This document shows positions 33,661-41,461 of a stretch of 50,150 nt of DNA, in pieces. The stretch is from Deltaproteobacteria bacterium. Lineage in GTDB: Bacteria > Myxococcota > XYA12-FULL-58-9. Within the stretch, counting starts at the first letter, position 1. Every line of letters starts with the position of its first letter. Position numbers and translations under genes: made by a program. The stretch covers positions 1-50,150 of the forward strand of contig JACRCV010000097.1 of NCBI GenBank assembly GCA_016218825.1, written 5' to 3'. The notes under the pieces are model-generated. The model was given only the letters and a program-made list of their open reading frames with translations, was not told the DNA's origin and did not search any database.

Positions 33661-34713
33661 CTACTGCGAAACCGTGCCTGCCTTCCCCGGGCCGGCGGCG
33701 AAGAACGCCTCGAGGCGCGGGTCGTTGTCGGCGGTCTCGCTCGCCTGCTCGCTGACGTCCCGAGCCGGCTCGATGAACTCCAGACCCCGGGCGCGCTCCA
33801 GGCGATACACCTGCAACGCGCTCACTTGAATGTTGAATTGGCGGCTCTCGTCCACGAGCGGCACGCACAAGGCCGCCTTGACGTCCTCCGAGTGCGGCCA
33901 ATACAGGAACTCGTTGACCAGGGTGCACTCGAAGGTCTTGCGCCCTTCCTCCAAGATCGCCTCGTAGTCGCGGTCGAGCTCGGCCATCTGCTCCAGCGCC
34001 CGCTGCGCCTCGCCCTCGAGCTGCTCGACGCGGCGGCGATCGGCCACCGACCGGGCAAACAACAGCTCGGACTCGGCACGGACGCAGCGGCTCGAGTACG
34101 AGAACTCGGTGCGGGCCATGTTGGCGCGAAACGAGTTCGACCACGCGGCCTCGACCGCGAGCCACAGCTCCTCCTTGCGCCTCGCCTCTCGGACCTCGGC
34201 AGCCGCCGCCTGCTCCACGGCCTTGGCGTGCGCCTGGACCTGCAGCTCGACCTCCGCGAGCCGCACCGCCAACCGATCGGCCTCGGCGACACCCTCCGGG
34301 GTCTGATGCTTACGGGCCGCGTCGAGCCGCGCCCGCAGGTCCGAGGCGACCTGGCGGCCGTCCTCCAACAGCTTCTCGAGGCGATCCCGGTCGACGAGCG
34401 CGTCGATCGCCTTCTGCCGCTGCAGCTCGAACTCGCTCAGGACCTCGAACGAGTCGTTCTCGATCTCGGCGTACTCGGCGTGCGAGCGCGCCGCGAGGTC
34501 CTCGAACTCGCCGGCGGCGAAAAGCTTGTCGTCGGCGGTCTGCTGGGTCAGGTCGGCCTTGTAGCGCACCATGTGCGCCTGCCCGAGCAGGTCGGTGCGC
34601 CGCGCCTGCGCGCCCTCGATCGCCTGCCGGACCTCGCAGTAGCGCTTGTACCAGGTGGCGAACACCTGGGTCTGGAGCACGTTGCGGACCTCTTGCACCG
34701 TGCGCGTCCTCAT
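33661..34713 (-). CDS. Cytoplasmic coiled-coil protein of the glt gene train
   Basis: A 350-residue protein with no signal peptide. Long charged helices with heptad-like spacing occupy ~25-260 (ALVDRDRLEKLLEDGRQVAS; LAEVELQVQAHAKAVEQAAA; RRRVEQLEGEAQRALEQMAE). The C-terminal part is more mixed (ECTLVNEFLYWPHSEDVKAA, then LCVPLVDESRQFNIQ). I do not recognise a family. It lies 28 bp downstream of gltG and 37 bp upstream of the cNMP-domain gene, so all three are probably cotranscribed. A cytoplasmic scaffold for the FHA-bearing GltG is plausible but unproven. Confidence 0.7.
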   Translation of the reverse strand: MRTRTVQEVRNVLQTQVFATWYKRYCEVRQAIEGAQARRTDLLGQAHMVRYKADLTQQTADDKLFAAGEFEDLAARSHAEYAEIENDSFEVLSEFELQRQKAIDALVDRDRLEKLLEDGRQVASDLRARLDAARKHQTPEGVAEADRLAVRLAEVELQVQAHAKAVEQAAAAEVREARRKEELWLAVEAAWSNSFRANMARTEFSYSSRCVRAESELLFARSVADRRRVEQLEGEAQRALEQMAELDRDYEAILEEGRKTFECTLVNEFLYWPHSEDVKAALCVPLVDESRQFNIQVSALQVYRLERARGLEFIEPARDVSEQASETADNDPRLEAFFAAGPGKAGTVSQ

Positions 34714-34741
34714 CGAAAGCCTCGAAAGACAGCCACCGCGC

Positions 34742-36124
34742 TCAACTGGAGGGCGTGAAAATGAACGGGAAGTTGACCGTGACGCTGCCGCCGTTCGGCT
34801 TCGGGAAGCGCCAGGAGCGCAAGCGCGAGATGATGCAGTCGCCGACTGCGTTCGAGCCCATCCGGTTGGCGGCGACCTTGGCGTCGACCACCCGCCCGTC
34901 CTCGCCGATCGTGAACTCGATCTCGATCTTGCCCTGCAACGTCGGATCGCGCTTCAGCTCGCGTTCGTAGCAGTCCTGCACCATGCGCTGACGCGCGCGC
35001 ACGACCTTGGCCACCGCCTCCGAGTCGAGCGCCCCGTCCACCTCGGGCGCCTCGGTCGAGACGCTGCCCGCGACCCGCGCTTCGGCCTTGCCGCCGAGAC
35101 CGACCTTGCCGCCGCCCGCGGTCGCGAGGCCGCCGATGGTCGCCGCCTCGCCGGTGCCGCCGCCACGGGTGGAGCGATCGCCCGACCCCGCGGCCAAGCC
35201 GACGCCGGCGATGCCGTCGAACGCGCCGTCGAGGTCGCCGCCGATGCCACCCTCACCGAAGACGTTCGCCACCGCGCCGGCGCTGGTGCCGGCGCCCATC
35301 GTGCCCAACACCCCGAGGATGCCCTTGCCGGCGATCGACTCGCGGATCTTCGCGGTGCGCGCTGCCTTGGCCTTGGCCTTGCCGGCCTCGTCACCGGCCT
35401 CCTCCGCCTTGGCCTTGGACTTGGCGGCCTTCTTGCCGTCGTCGGCGCCGGTCTTGCCCTTCGTCTGGTCGACCTTCTTCGGCTCCTCTTTGCGCTCCGG
35501 GACGATGAGCTTCGCCCAACGCGAGTCGAGGTTCTCGAGGCTGACCTCCGGCGGCTTCGGGGCGACCTGGACGTAACCGATGAGCGGCGCCTCGAGCACG
35601 AACATCGCCGCGAGCGCGCCGGCGTACGGCCAGTCGATGCTCTTCAACAGGCTGCCGCGCGCCGCCATCGGCAGCTGCGGCTTCGCCGGCATCGGCGGCG
35701 GGATCACGAACTGGAAGATGACCGCCACGTCCCCCATCAGCACCTTGCCGCGGTGCTGGTCGTTCAACGGCATCACGTAGTAGTCGCCCTGCTTCTTCAA
35801 CAGCCCCTGGGCCTTCAGGGTCGCGAAGTCCACCGGCTTGTCGGCCGCCGAGACCACGCCGCGCATGCTCTCGGTGAGGATGAGCTCGTACTGGCCGCCC
35901 TTGACGCCGAACAGCTGGTGCGTCTTCGGCAGCGTCGGATCGGAGATCACGAAGGTATTGCGGCTACCGCTGCCGATCGAGAGCGGCTCGCGGCGGCGCA
36001 AGCGCTGCTCTTCGATGACCTTGCCGCCCTGGACCACACAGGCACGCAACATCCGCGGCTGCGGCGGCCCCTTCTGCGGGGCGACCGGCAGGCGCAGCGA
36101 CGGGTTTGTCGGATTTCGTTCCAT
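34742..36124 (-). CDS. gltG: Gliding motility protein GltG-like: FHA domain, TM helix, TonB-like C-terminus
   Basis: A 460-residue protein. Residues ~25-140 look like an FHA domain (LSIGSGSRNTFVISDPTLP; KTHQLFG). One transmembrane helix is at ~168-190. The periplasmic part begins with a Lys/Glu-rich stretch (~205-260), continues through a Gly-rich segment (~275-345), and ends in an AgmX/PglI-type TonB-like domain (~365-460: VRARQRMVQDCYERELKRDP; GKIEIEFTIGEDGRVVDAKV; WRFPKPNGGSVTVNFPF). This is the architecture of M. xanthus GltG (PglI), which links the inner-membrane motor to the periplasm in the Agl-Glt machine. The gene order with GltD-, GltE- and GltF-like proteins upstream supports the call. 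No motor genes (aglRQS) are in the window. Confidence 0.8.
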   Translation of the reverse strand: MERNPTNPSLRLPVAPQKGPPQPRMLRACVVQGGKVIEEQRLRRREPLSIGSGSRNTFVISDPTLPKTHQLFGVKGGQYELILTESMRGVVSAADKPVDFATLKAQGLLKKQGDYYVMPLNDQHRGKVLMGDVAVIFQFVIPPPMPAKPQLPMAARGSLLKSIDWPYAGALAAMFVLEAPLIGYVQVAPKPPEVSLENLDSRWAKLIVPERKEEPKKVDQTKGKTGADDGKKAAKSKAKAEEAGDEAGKAKAKAARTAKIRESIAGKGILGVLGTMGAGTSAGAVANVFGEGGIGGDLDGAFDGIAGVGLAAGSGDRSTRGGGTGEAATIGGLATAGGGKVGLGGKAEARVAGSVSTEAPEVDGALDSEAVAKVVRARQRMVQDCYERELKRDPTLQGKIEIEFTIGEDGRVVDAKVAANRMGSNAVGDCIISRLRSWRFPKPNGGSVTVNFPFIFTPSS

Positions 36125-36174
36125 CGTGCTCCACGCTGCGGCGGGCGCGCCGCGTTTGCGGTTCCCTCGCGGCC

Positions 36175-36444
36175 CTAGAACGGGTCGTTGTCGATGGTCT
36201 CGACGATCTTCGGGATGAAGCTCTGCTTGAGCTCCAGCCCCTCGAAGTTCAAGTTGCTGCGCTGCAGGATGTAGAACGCCTGCGGCTTCTGGATCCGACC
36301 CTCCACCTTAATAGCCTCCAACCGGATGATCTTCCGCTTCGCCTGGGCCAGCACCACCTCGGCCCACGTCAGCCCACACGCCAAGATGGCGATACTAACC
36401 GCATATCTGCTGATCGTTGCAAGCCACTTTCGTCGGACACTCAT
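36175..36444 (-). CDS. gltF: Small gliding motility protein GltF-like
   Basis: An 89-residue protein with a basic n-region and one hydrophobic segment (YAVSIAILACGLTWAEVVLA), either a signal peptide ending near AQA or a membrane anchor. A conserved-looking beta/helix module follows (IIRLEAIKVEGRIQKPQAFY; ILQRSNLNFEGLELKQSF; IPKIVETI). The IKVEGRIQKPQA pattern also occurs in TonB-linked periplasmic proteins. It overlaps the end of gltE by 4 bp (ATGA), and gltG follows 50 bp later, matching the gltE-gltF-gltG order. Assignment rests on synteny, size and topology. Confidence 0.65.
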   Translation of the reverse strand: MSVRRKWLATISRYAVSIAILACGLTWAEVVLAQAKRKIIRLEAIKVEGRIQKPQAFYILQRSNLNFEGLELKQSFIPKIVETIDNDPF

Positions 36445-37817
36445 GGTTTGCCTCCGGCGTCGGTGGGCGCTGGCGCCGGCACTGCCTCCGGCGCCGCCCC
36501 GGCCTCGGCCGCCTGCTTCGCGGCCTTCGCGGCGTCGTCCTTGGCCCTCTCCTCGGCGCGGCGCTTCTCGCGCTCGAGGCGCTTCTCTTCGGTCTCCACC
36601 GCCTTCTGCGCCGTGGCGATGTACTCGTCGACCTTCTCGGCGTCGCCGGGCGCGAGCTTCCCCTTCGCCTGGTACGAGCGCAGGTAGTCGATGCTGGTCT
36701 TGTAGCGCGTCACCGAGTCTTTCCCCGGGAGCTCGTTGTCGAGATACAACACCCCGAGATTGAACAGCGCCCCGGGCACCCCCGACCCGACCGAGAGCGC
36801 CTTCTGGTAGGCCGCCTCGGCGTCGGCGAGCCGCTGATCGCCACGCAAGGCGTTCCCCAAGTTCAGGTAGTAGTCCGGCCGCTGCGGATCGAGCTTGATC
36901 GCCCTCTCCAACACCTCGACCGCACCCTTGTAGGCCCCGACCTCGTTGCGCAACGCACCGAGATTGTTGAGGATCGCCGGCACGCCCGGACGAGTCGTGG
37001 CGGCGCGCTCGAACGCCGCCACCGCCTTCGGCATTTCGCCCTGGGCCACGAGCACCAGCCCGAGCTCGGCGTACGCCTCGCCCAGGTTGGTGTCGATCTC
37101 CAGGGCCTGATTCAACGCCATCGTCGCGAGCTCGAACTTCTGCTGGCGGCGATAGACCATCCCGAGCGCCATGATCGCCACCGCGTTGCGCTCGTCGGCG
37201 CGCAACACCGCGATCGCCGCCTCCCGCGCCCGATCCAGCTCGCCCCGCCGCGCGACGAAGCACGCCAACGCCGCCCGCACCGGCACCGCCTCCGGCACCT
37301 TGGCCAGGTGCGCGGTGAGCAGCGCCCGCGCGCCCTCGACGTCGCCGCCGGCCTCCGCCAAGGTCGCGAGGCCGACCACCGCCGGTCCGAAATCGGGCTT
37401 GTGCCTCAGCGCATCCTGGTAGGCCCGCTTGGCCTCGGGGTACCGGCCTTCGTTTGCAAGCAGGATCCCGCCGTTGTACGACGCGGTGTAGAACTCGGGG
37501 CTCTCCTTGGTCGCCTGGAGAAAAGCCGCCAGCGCCTTTGCCGGCTCCGAGCTCGCGAGCAAGAGCCCCTTCTCGAACTCCGCCTTCGCCGACGCGCTCA
37601 CCGACTCGAGGGGATCCTTCGCTGCTGCGGCTGCCTCCGGGGCCGGCGCCGCGGCCTCCGGTTTCTTGGCGTCCGGCGCCGCCGGTCCCTCCCCGCGGGC
37701 GGCCGTCGGGACCGGCGCCGGGGCGGCCTCGGGCTTCACCGCGGTCTCACCGCCGCACGCGGCGACGAGCGTGACAGCGAGCGCGACCGTGAGCCTCAAG
37801 CAGGTGGTGCAGAGCAT
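36441..37817 (-). CDS. gltE: TPR lipoprotein GltE-like
   Basis: A 458-residue protein with a lipoprotein signal (LAVTLVAACGG, lipobox Cys ~21), a Pro/Ala-rich linker to ~80, and then at least eight tetratricopeptide repeats (~85-400), for example AKRAYQDALRHKPDFGPAVV, ATMALNQALEIDTNLGEAYA and DAEAAYQKALSVGSGVPGAL. A Lys/Glu/Ala-rich helix ends the protein (EEKRLEREKRRAEERAKD). It matches GltE (AglT), a TPR lipoprotein of the Agl-Glt gliding machine thought to act in the periplasm. It starts 6 bp after the GltD-like stop and overlaps gltF by 4 bp, so translational coupling is likely. Confidence 0.78.
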   Translation of the reverse strand: MLCTTCLRLTVALAVTLVAACGGETAVKPEAAPAPVPTAARGEGPAAPDAKKPEAAAPAPEAAAAAKDPLESVSASAKAEFEKGLLLASSEPAKALAAFLQATKESPEFYTASYNGGILLANEGRYPEAKRAYQDALRHKPDFGPAVVGLATLAEAGGDVEGARALLTAHLAKVPEAVPVRAALACFVARRGELDRAREAAIAVLRADERNAVAIMALGMVYRRQQKFELATMALNQALEIDTNLGEAYAELGLVLVAQGEMPKAVAAFERAATTRPGVPAILNNLGALRNEVGAYKGAVEVLERAIKLDPQRPDYYLNLGNALRGDQRLADAEAAYQKALSVGSGVPGALFNLGVLYLDNELPGKDSVTRYKTSIDYLRSYQAKGKLAPGDAEKVDEYIATAQKAVETEEKRLEREKRRAEERAKDDAAKAAKQAAEAGAAPEAVPAPAPTDAGGKP

Positions 37818-37823
37818 CGCGAG

Positions 37824-40800
37824 TTACCTCTTAGGCGGCGGCGGCAACGGCGGCGGTGGGGGTGGCTCGGTGGTCGTGGGATCGCGGGGCGGCGGCGGGG
37901 TCTCGAGCGCCGCCGGCATCGTCACCGGCGGGGTCGCCGGGTCGCTCGGGGCGGGCGCCGGGCTCGACGCCTTGTTCTCGTCACCGGCAAGAGCGGCCGC
38001 GGCCTTCGCCGGCGCCTTGGTCTCCGGGGCGGGCGCCGCCTCCAACGTGGCGTCAGCGTCGCTCTCCTTTGGCGCCGGGGCCGCGCGTACCGGTGCGACG
38101 ACCGCGCCTTGGAGATCGACCGTAGGCGGCGGACCGACGACGACCTCTTCGACGTAGCTCTTGGCGTCCTTCTGCAGCGGCCAGGCCTTGCGCCGCAGCT
38201 TGTTCAACGCCACCAGGGTCTGCTTGGTCCAGGTGTTGGCCACCTGGAACTCGCGGGCGCGGTTGATCGTGGTCTCGTAGGCCTGCACCGCCTTGTCCTC
38301 GACCGTGCCGGCCTTCTCTTCGATCGCCACCCGGTACTCGGTGCAGATCTCGTCCACCGGGACGCCGAGCTTCCTGGCCTGCGCCTTGACGTCGGGCGGA
38401 CACGGCGACTTCATGATGGTGTCGGCCATGTTCTGGTACAGCTGACCGATGCGGAACAACGCCGCGAGCGTCCAGTCGATCTGCTTGAACTTCAGGACGC
38501 CCATGTACGCGGCTTCGACCTTCTTCAGCTGCTCCGCCTTCTTCGACAGCGCCGCCATCTGCTGCTTGCCGTTACCGGCGATCTCGAGCTTGCGGAACGC
38601 CGCCGCCTTCTGCTCCACCATCTGGAACTCGGCCTCGGCGGCATAGACGCCGGCGCTGCTCTTGGCCCCGGCGCGCGCGTACGTCTTGACCGTGAGGTCG
38701 TAGTATTTCTGCGCCTGGGCGTTCTGCTCCTGCTTGTCGTAGGTCTGGGCGATCTTCAGGTAGGCGTGGATCACCTTGTCGGCGTAGGTCGCGTTGCCCT
38801 TGAACTTGCGGATGTAGTCCTCGTAGGTGCTGACCAGGCGCTTGCGATCGCCCATCTTCTCGTAGACCAGCCCGGCCTTGAAGCAGACCTCGGGCGCGTC
38901 TTTGCGCTTCGAGAACAAGGTGCAATAGCGCAGGTACTCCTTCGCGGCGCGCTCGTAGTCCTTGGTGTTCTCGAGCGACAGCGCCTCGTTGTAGAGCGCG
39001 TCGGCGCGGCGCTCCGACTTCGGGTAGCCGTCGACGAGCTTGGTGTACGCGGTGATGGCGCGCTCGAAGTCGAAGAAGCGCTCGGCGTTCAGCCCGACCC
39101 GGAACAGGGCGTTGTCGGCGAGCGGCGACTTGGGGTGCTGGGCCACCAACCGCTCGTAGAGCTTGCTCGCCGACTCGTAGCGCCGCACCTTCTCGTAGTT
39201 CACCGCGGCGTTGTTGATCGCCGAGTCCGCGAACTGCGTCGTCGGGTTCTCGTCCAAGAGCTGCAGGTAGAGCTCGGCGGCCTTCTCGAACTCGCCCTTC
39301 TGGTCCATGTCCTCGGCGATCTTGAACATCGCGCCGGTCTTGAACTTGACCAGGTCGGACTTGAACTGCTTCTTGCCGGGCACCGCCGGCCGCGACAACA
39401 GGCCGCGGGAGAACTCCTCGACCAGCCTGAAGTTCTTCTCGGCGAGGTAGGACTCGACGACCCAGTTGGCGGCGAACTCGGCGACCTCGTTCGACGGGTA
39501 ACCCTCGAGGATCCCCTGGAAGCGCCGCCGCGCCTCCTCGAGGTGGTCGTAGGCGTAGTAGATCTCGGCCGCCTTGTAGAGCACCTTCGGCACCTGCTCG
39601 GAGTTCGGCGCCGCGGCGGCGTACTTGTCCGAGGCGTCGATCAGCCCGGCGCGCATCGGCGGCAGCTCTTGCGGGGTGATGGCGACGGCGCTGTCACGCT
39701 CGGTGCTCTTCATGAGCTTCAGCGGCGGCAGCTCGCCGCTCTTCTCCGCGGCCTCGAGCATCCGCTGGTACGACAGGACGACGGAGAACGCCGCCGGCTC
39801 GAGGTACTTGTCGTCCTCGTTGGAGTCGCGGACCTTGGCGTACTCGCGCGCGGCGTCGGTGAACTGCAGCGAGTAGTACAGCGCCTCGGCGTAGAAGTAG
39901 GTCAGCTCGTAGAGCTGCCGATCGTGCGGGAAGCGCCGCAGATAGCCGCCGTACGCCTCCGCCGCCTTGCGGTACTCGTTGGTGGCGAGCTCGGTCTTGT
40001 TGTCCTGCTTGTAGGTCTGGGCTTGCTTGTGGTGAAACAGCGCCGCGGTGTACAGCGACTTCTGCACCAACTCGGTCGCGTCCTTGACCGCGCGGTCGTC
40101 GTCTTTGTACTTCGCGAACCAGCTGCCGCCCTCGACGTAGCTGTCGGCGAGCACCGTCCTCGCGTGCGCCGCGCCTTCGAAGTCGCGGTTGCGCTCGTGG
40201 GCGTTGACGATCTTCTGCTGCACCTGCGGCGCCTCCAGGTCGTCGGGGAAGCGCTGCTGCACCTCGCTGTAGGTGCGGATGGCGTCGTCGAAGCGGGTCT
40301 GGTCGAAGTAGACGTCGCCGAGCGCGGTCAAGATCTCGCGCTCGTAGGGCGGGTGGTTCTTGGCCTCGAAGTAGTCGAGCGCCTTCTTCAGGCTGCCCCA
40401 GTTCTCGTCGGCGTAGGAGATCGCGATGTACTGCGCCGACTCCTTGCGCAGCTCGCCGCCGCGCTCCTTGCCTTCGCTCTTGCTGCGCTCGTTGAAGTCG
40501 AGCAGCTCGACGAAGGTGTCGATCGACTTCTGGAACTCCTGCGGCGCCCGCTCCGGATCCGCGAGGCGGTAGTGGGTCCAGGCGAGCTTGTACATCGCCT
40601 TGTCGTAGAACGGGCTGTCGGGATGACCGAGCACCTGGGTGTAGGCCTCGAGCGCCAGCTGCAGCTCGTTGGCGCCGAAGTAGTACTCGCCGATGCGGGT
40701 CCAGACCTCGGGCGCGAACTTGCTCTTCGGGTAGCGGCCGACGAGCTCGAGGTAGACGTCGGCGGCGCGCTCCTCTTCGCCCTGCTCGCCCAAACAGAAG

Positions 40801-41423
40801 CCCAAGAGGTAGTACGCCCCGTCGATCAGGCGATACTCCGGGAACTCGGTGATCAGCCGCTGCATCATCCCGATCGTCGGCTCGTAGTGATAGACCGGCT
40901 CCACCGGCTCCGCGCCGAGGGCGGCGTCGGGCTTCACGCTCTCGATCGCCTTGTCGTACGCCTGCCGCGCCTGGAAGTAGACGTCGTAGGAGCGCTCGAA
41001 GTAGAGCTCGGAGAGCCGGAACATCGCATCGGAGCTGTAGCGCGGGTCCCCGGGGTGCTTGCGCAAGAACTCCTCGAACTTGGCGATCGCGGCGTCGCGC
41101 CGCCGGCGCTGCTCGCCTTCGAGCTTGACGATCGCCGCCTCGTAGGAGCTGAAGAGCTTGTCGCGCTTCTCTTTGTACTTGGCCTCGATCAGCCCGCGGG
41201 TCGCCTGGCGGTACTCGGTGGCGTACTTCTCGAACTTCAGCACCGTGTCCTGCAGCGCCTGCAGCTCCTCCTGCTCCTCGGCGGTGTAGGCGGTGCGCTC
41301 GCGGACGACACCGCGGCCCGAGTACGGCGAGCGCGGCGGCGCCGGCGCCTCCTCGGCGGCCGGCAGGGCGCCGGACGCGAGCAGGGCCACGACGCCCGCC
41401 ACACACCCTCGTAGGACCGCCAT
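37824..41423 (-). CDS. gltD: Large periplasmic TPR protein, GltD (AgnA)-like
   Basis: About 1,199 residues after a signal peptide (MAVLRGCVAGVVALLASGALPAAEEA). From ~60 to ~1,050 nearly the whole chain is TPR-like helical hairpins (FRLSELYFERSYDVYFQARQ; AAELYLQLLDENPTTQFADS; AITAYTKLVDGYPKSERRAD; LYNEALSLENTKDYERAAKE). The last ~100 residues are Pro/Ala-rich and probably disordered. Size, topology and position immediately ahead of gltE fit GltD (AgnA) of M. xanthus, a periplasmic TPR scaffold. I chose the ATG at 41423 because the signal peptide follows directly; an in-frame GTG at 41465 would overlap the upstream stop. Without alignment, confusion with another TPR component is possible. Confidence 0.7.
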   Translation of the reverse strand: MAVLRGCVAGVVALLASGALPAAEEAPAPPRSPYSGRGVVRERTAYTAEEQEELQALQDTVLKFEKYATEYRQATRGLIEAKYKEKRDKLFSSYEAAIVKLEGEQRRRRDAAIAKFEEFLRKHPGDPRYSSDAMFRLSELYFERSYDVYFQARQAYDKAIESVKPDAALGAEPVEPVYHYEPTIGMMQRLITEFPEYRLIDGAYYLLGFCLGEQGEEERAADVYLELVGRYPKSKFAPEVWTRIGEYYFGANELQLALEAYTQVLGHPDSPFYDKAMYKLAWTHYRLADPERAPQEFQKSIDTFVELLDFNERSKSEGKERGGELRKESAQYIAISYADENWGSLKKALDYFEAKNHPPYEREILTALGDVYFDQTRFDDAIRTYSEVQQRFPDDLEAPQVQQKIVNAHERNRDFEGAAHARTVLADSYVEGGSWFAKYKDDDRAVKDATELVQKSLYTAALFHHKQAQTYKQDNKTELATNEYRKAAEAYGGYLRRFPHDRQLYELTYFYAEALYYSLQFTDAAREYAKVRDSNEDDKYLEPAAFSVVLSYQRMLEAAEKSGELPPLKLMKSTERDSAVAITPQELPPMRAGLIDASDKYAAAAPNSEQVPKVLYKAAEIYYAYDHLEEARRRFQGILEGYPSNEVAEFAANWVVESYLAEKNFRLVEEFSRGLLSRPAVPGKKQFKSDLVKFKTGAMFKIAEDMDQKGEFEKAAELYLQLLDENPTTQFADSAINNAAVNYEKVRRYESASKLYERLVAQHPKSPLADNALFRVGLNAERFFDFERAITAYTKLVDGYPKSERRADALYNEALSLENTKDYERAAKEYLRYCTLFSKRKDAPEVCFKAGLVYEKMGDRKRLVSTYEDYIRKFKGNATYADKVIHAYLKIAQTYDKQEQNAQAQKYYDLTVKTYARAGAKSSAGVYAAEAEFQMVEQKAAAFRKLEIAGNGKQQMAALSKKAEQLKKVEAAYMGVLKFKQIDWTLAALFRIGQLYQNMADTIMKSPCPPDVKAQARKLGVPVDEICTEYRVAIEEKAGTVEDKAVQAYETTINRAREFQVANTWTKQTLVALNKLRRKAWPLQKDAKSYVEEVVVGPPPTVDLQGAVVAPVRAAPAPKESDADATLEAAPAPETKAPAKAAAALAGDENKASSPAPAPSDPATPPVTMPAALETPPPPRDPTTTEPPPPPPLPPPPKR

Positions 41424-41461
41424 CAGCTCATCGCCCTCTTTCGCACCAAGCGCTGCAGCGC

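Noticed and set aside
36417-41414. Very long open frame on the plus strand opposite the gltD-gltE genes
   Set aside because: It mirrors the high-GC third positions of the minus-strand genes and encodes Arg/Gly/Leu-rich low-complexity sequence with no domain. Similar mirror frames occur at 7102-8433, 8806-14217, 29424-33158 and 42551-44758.
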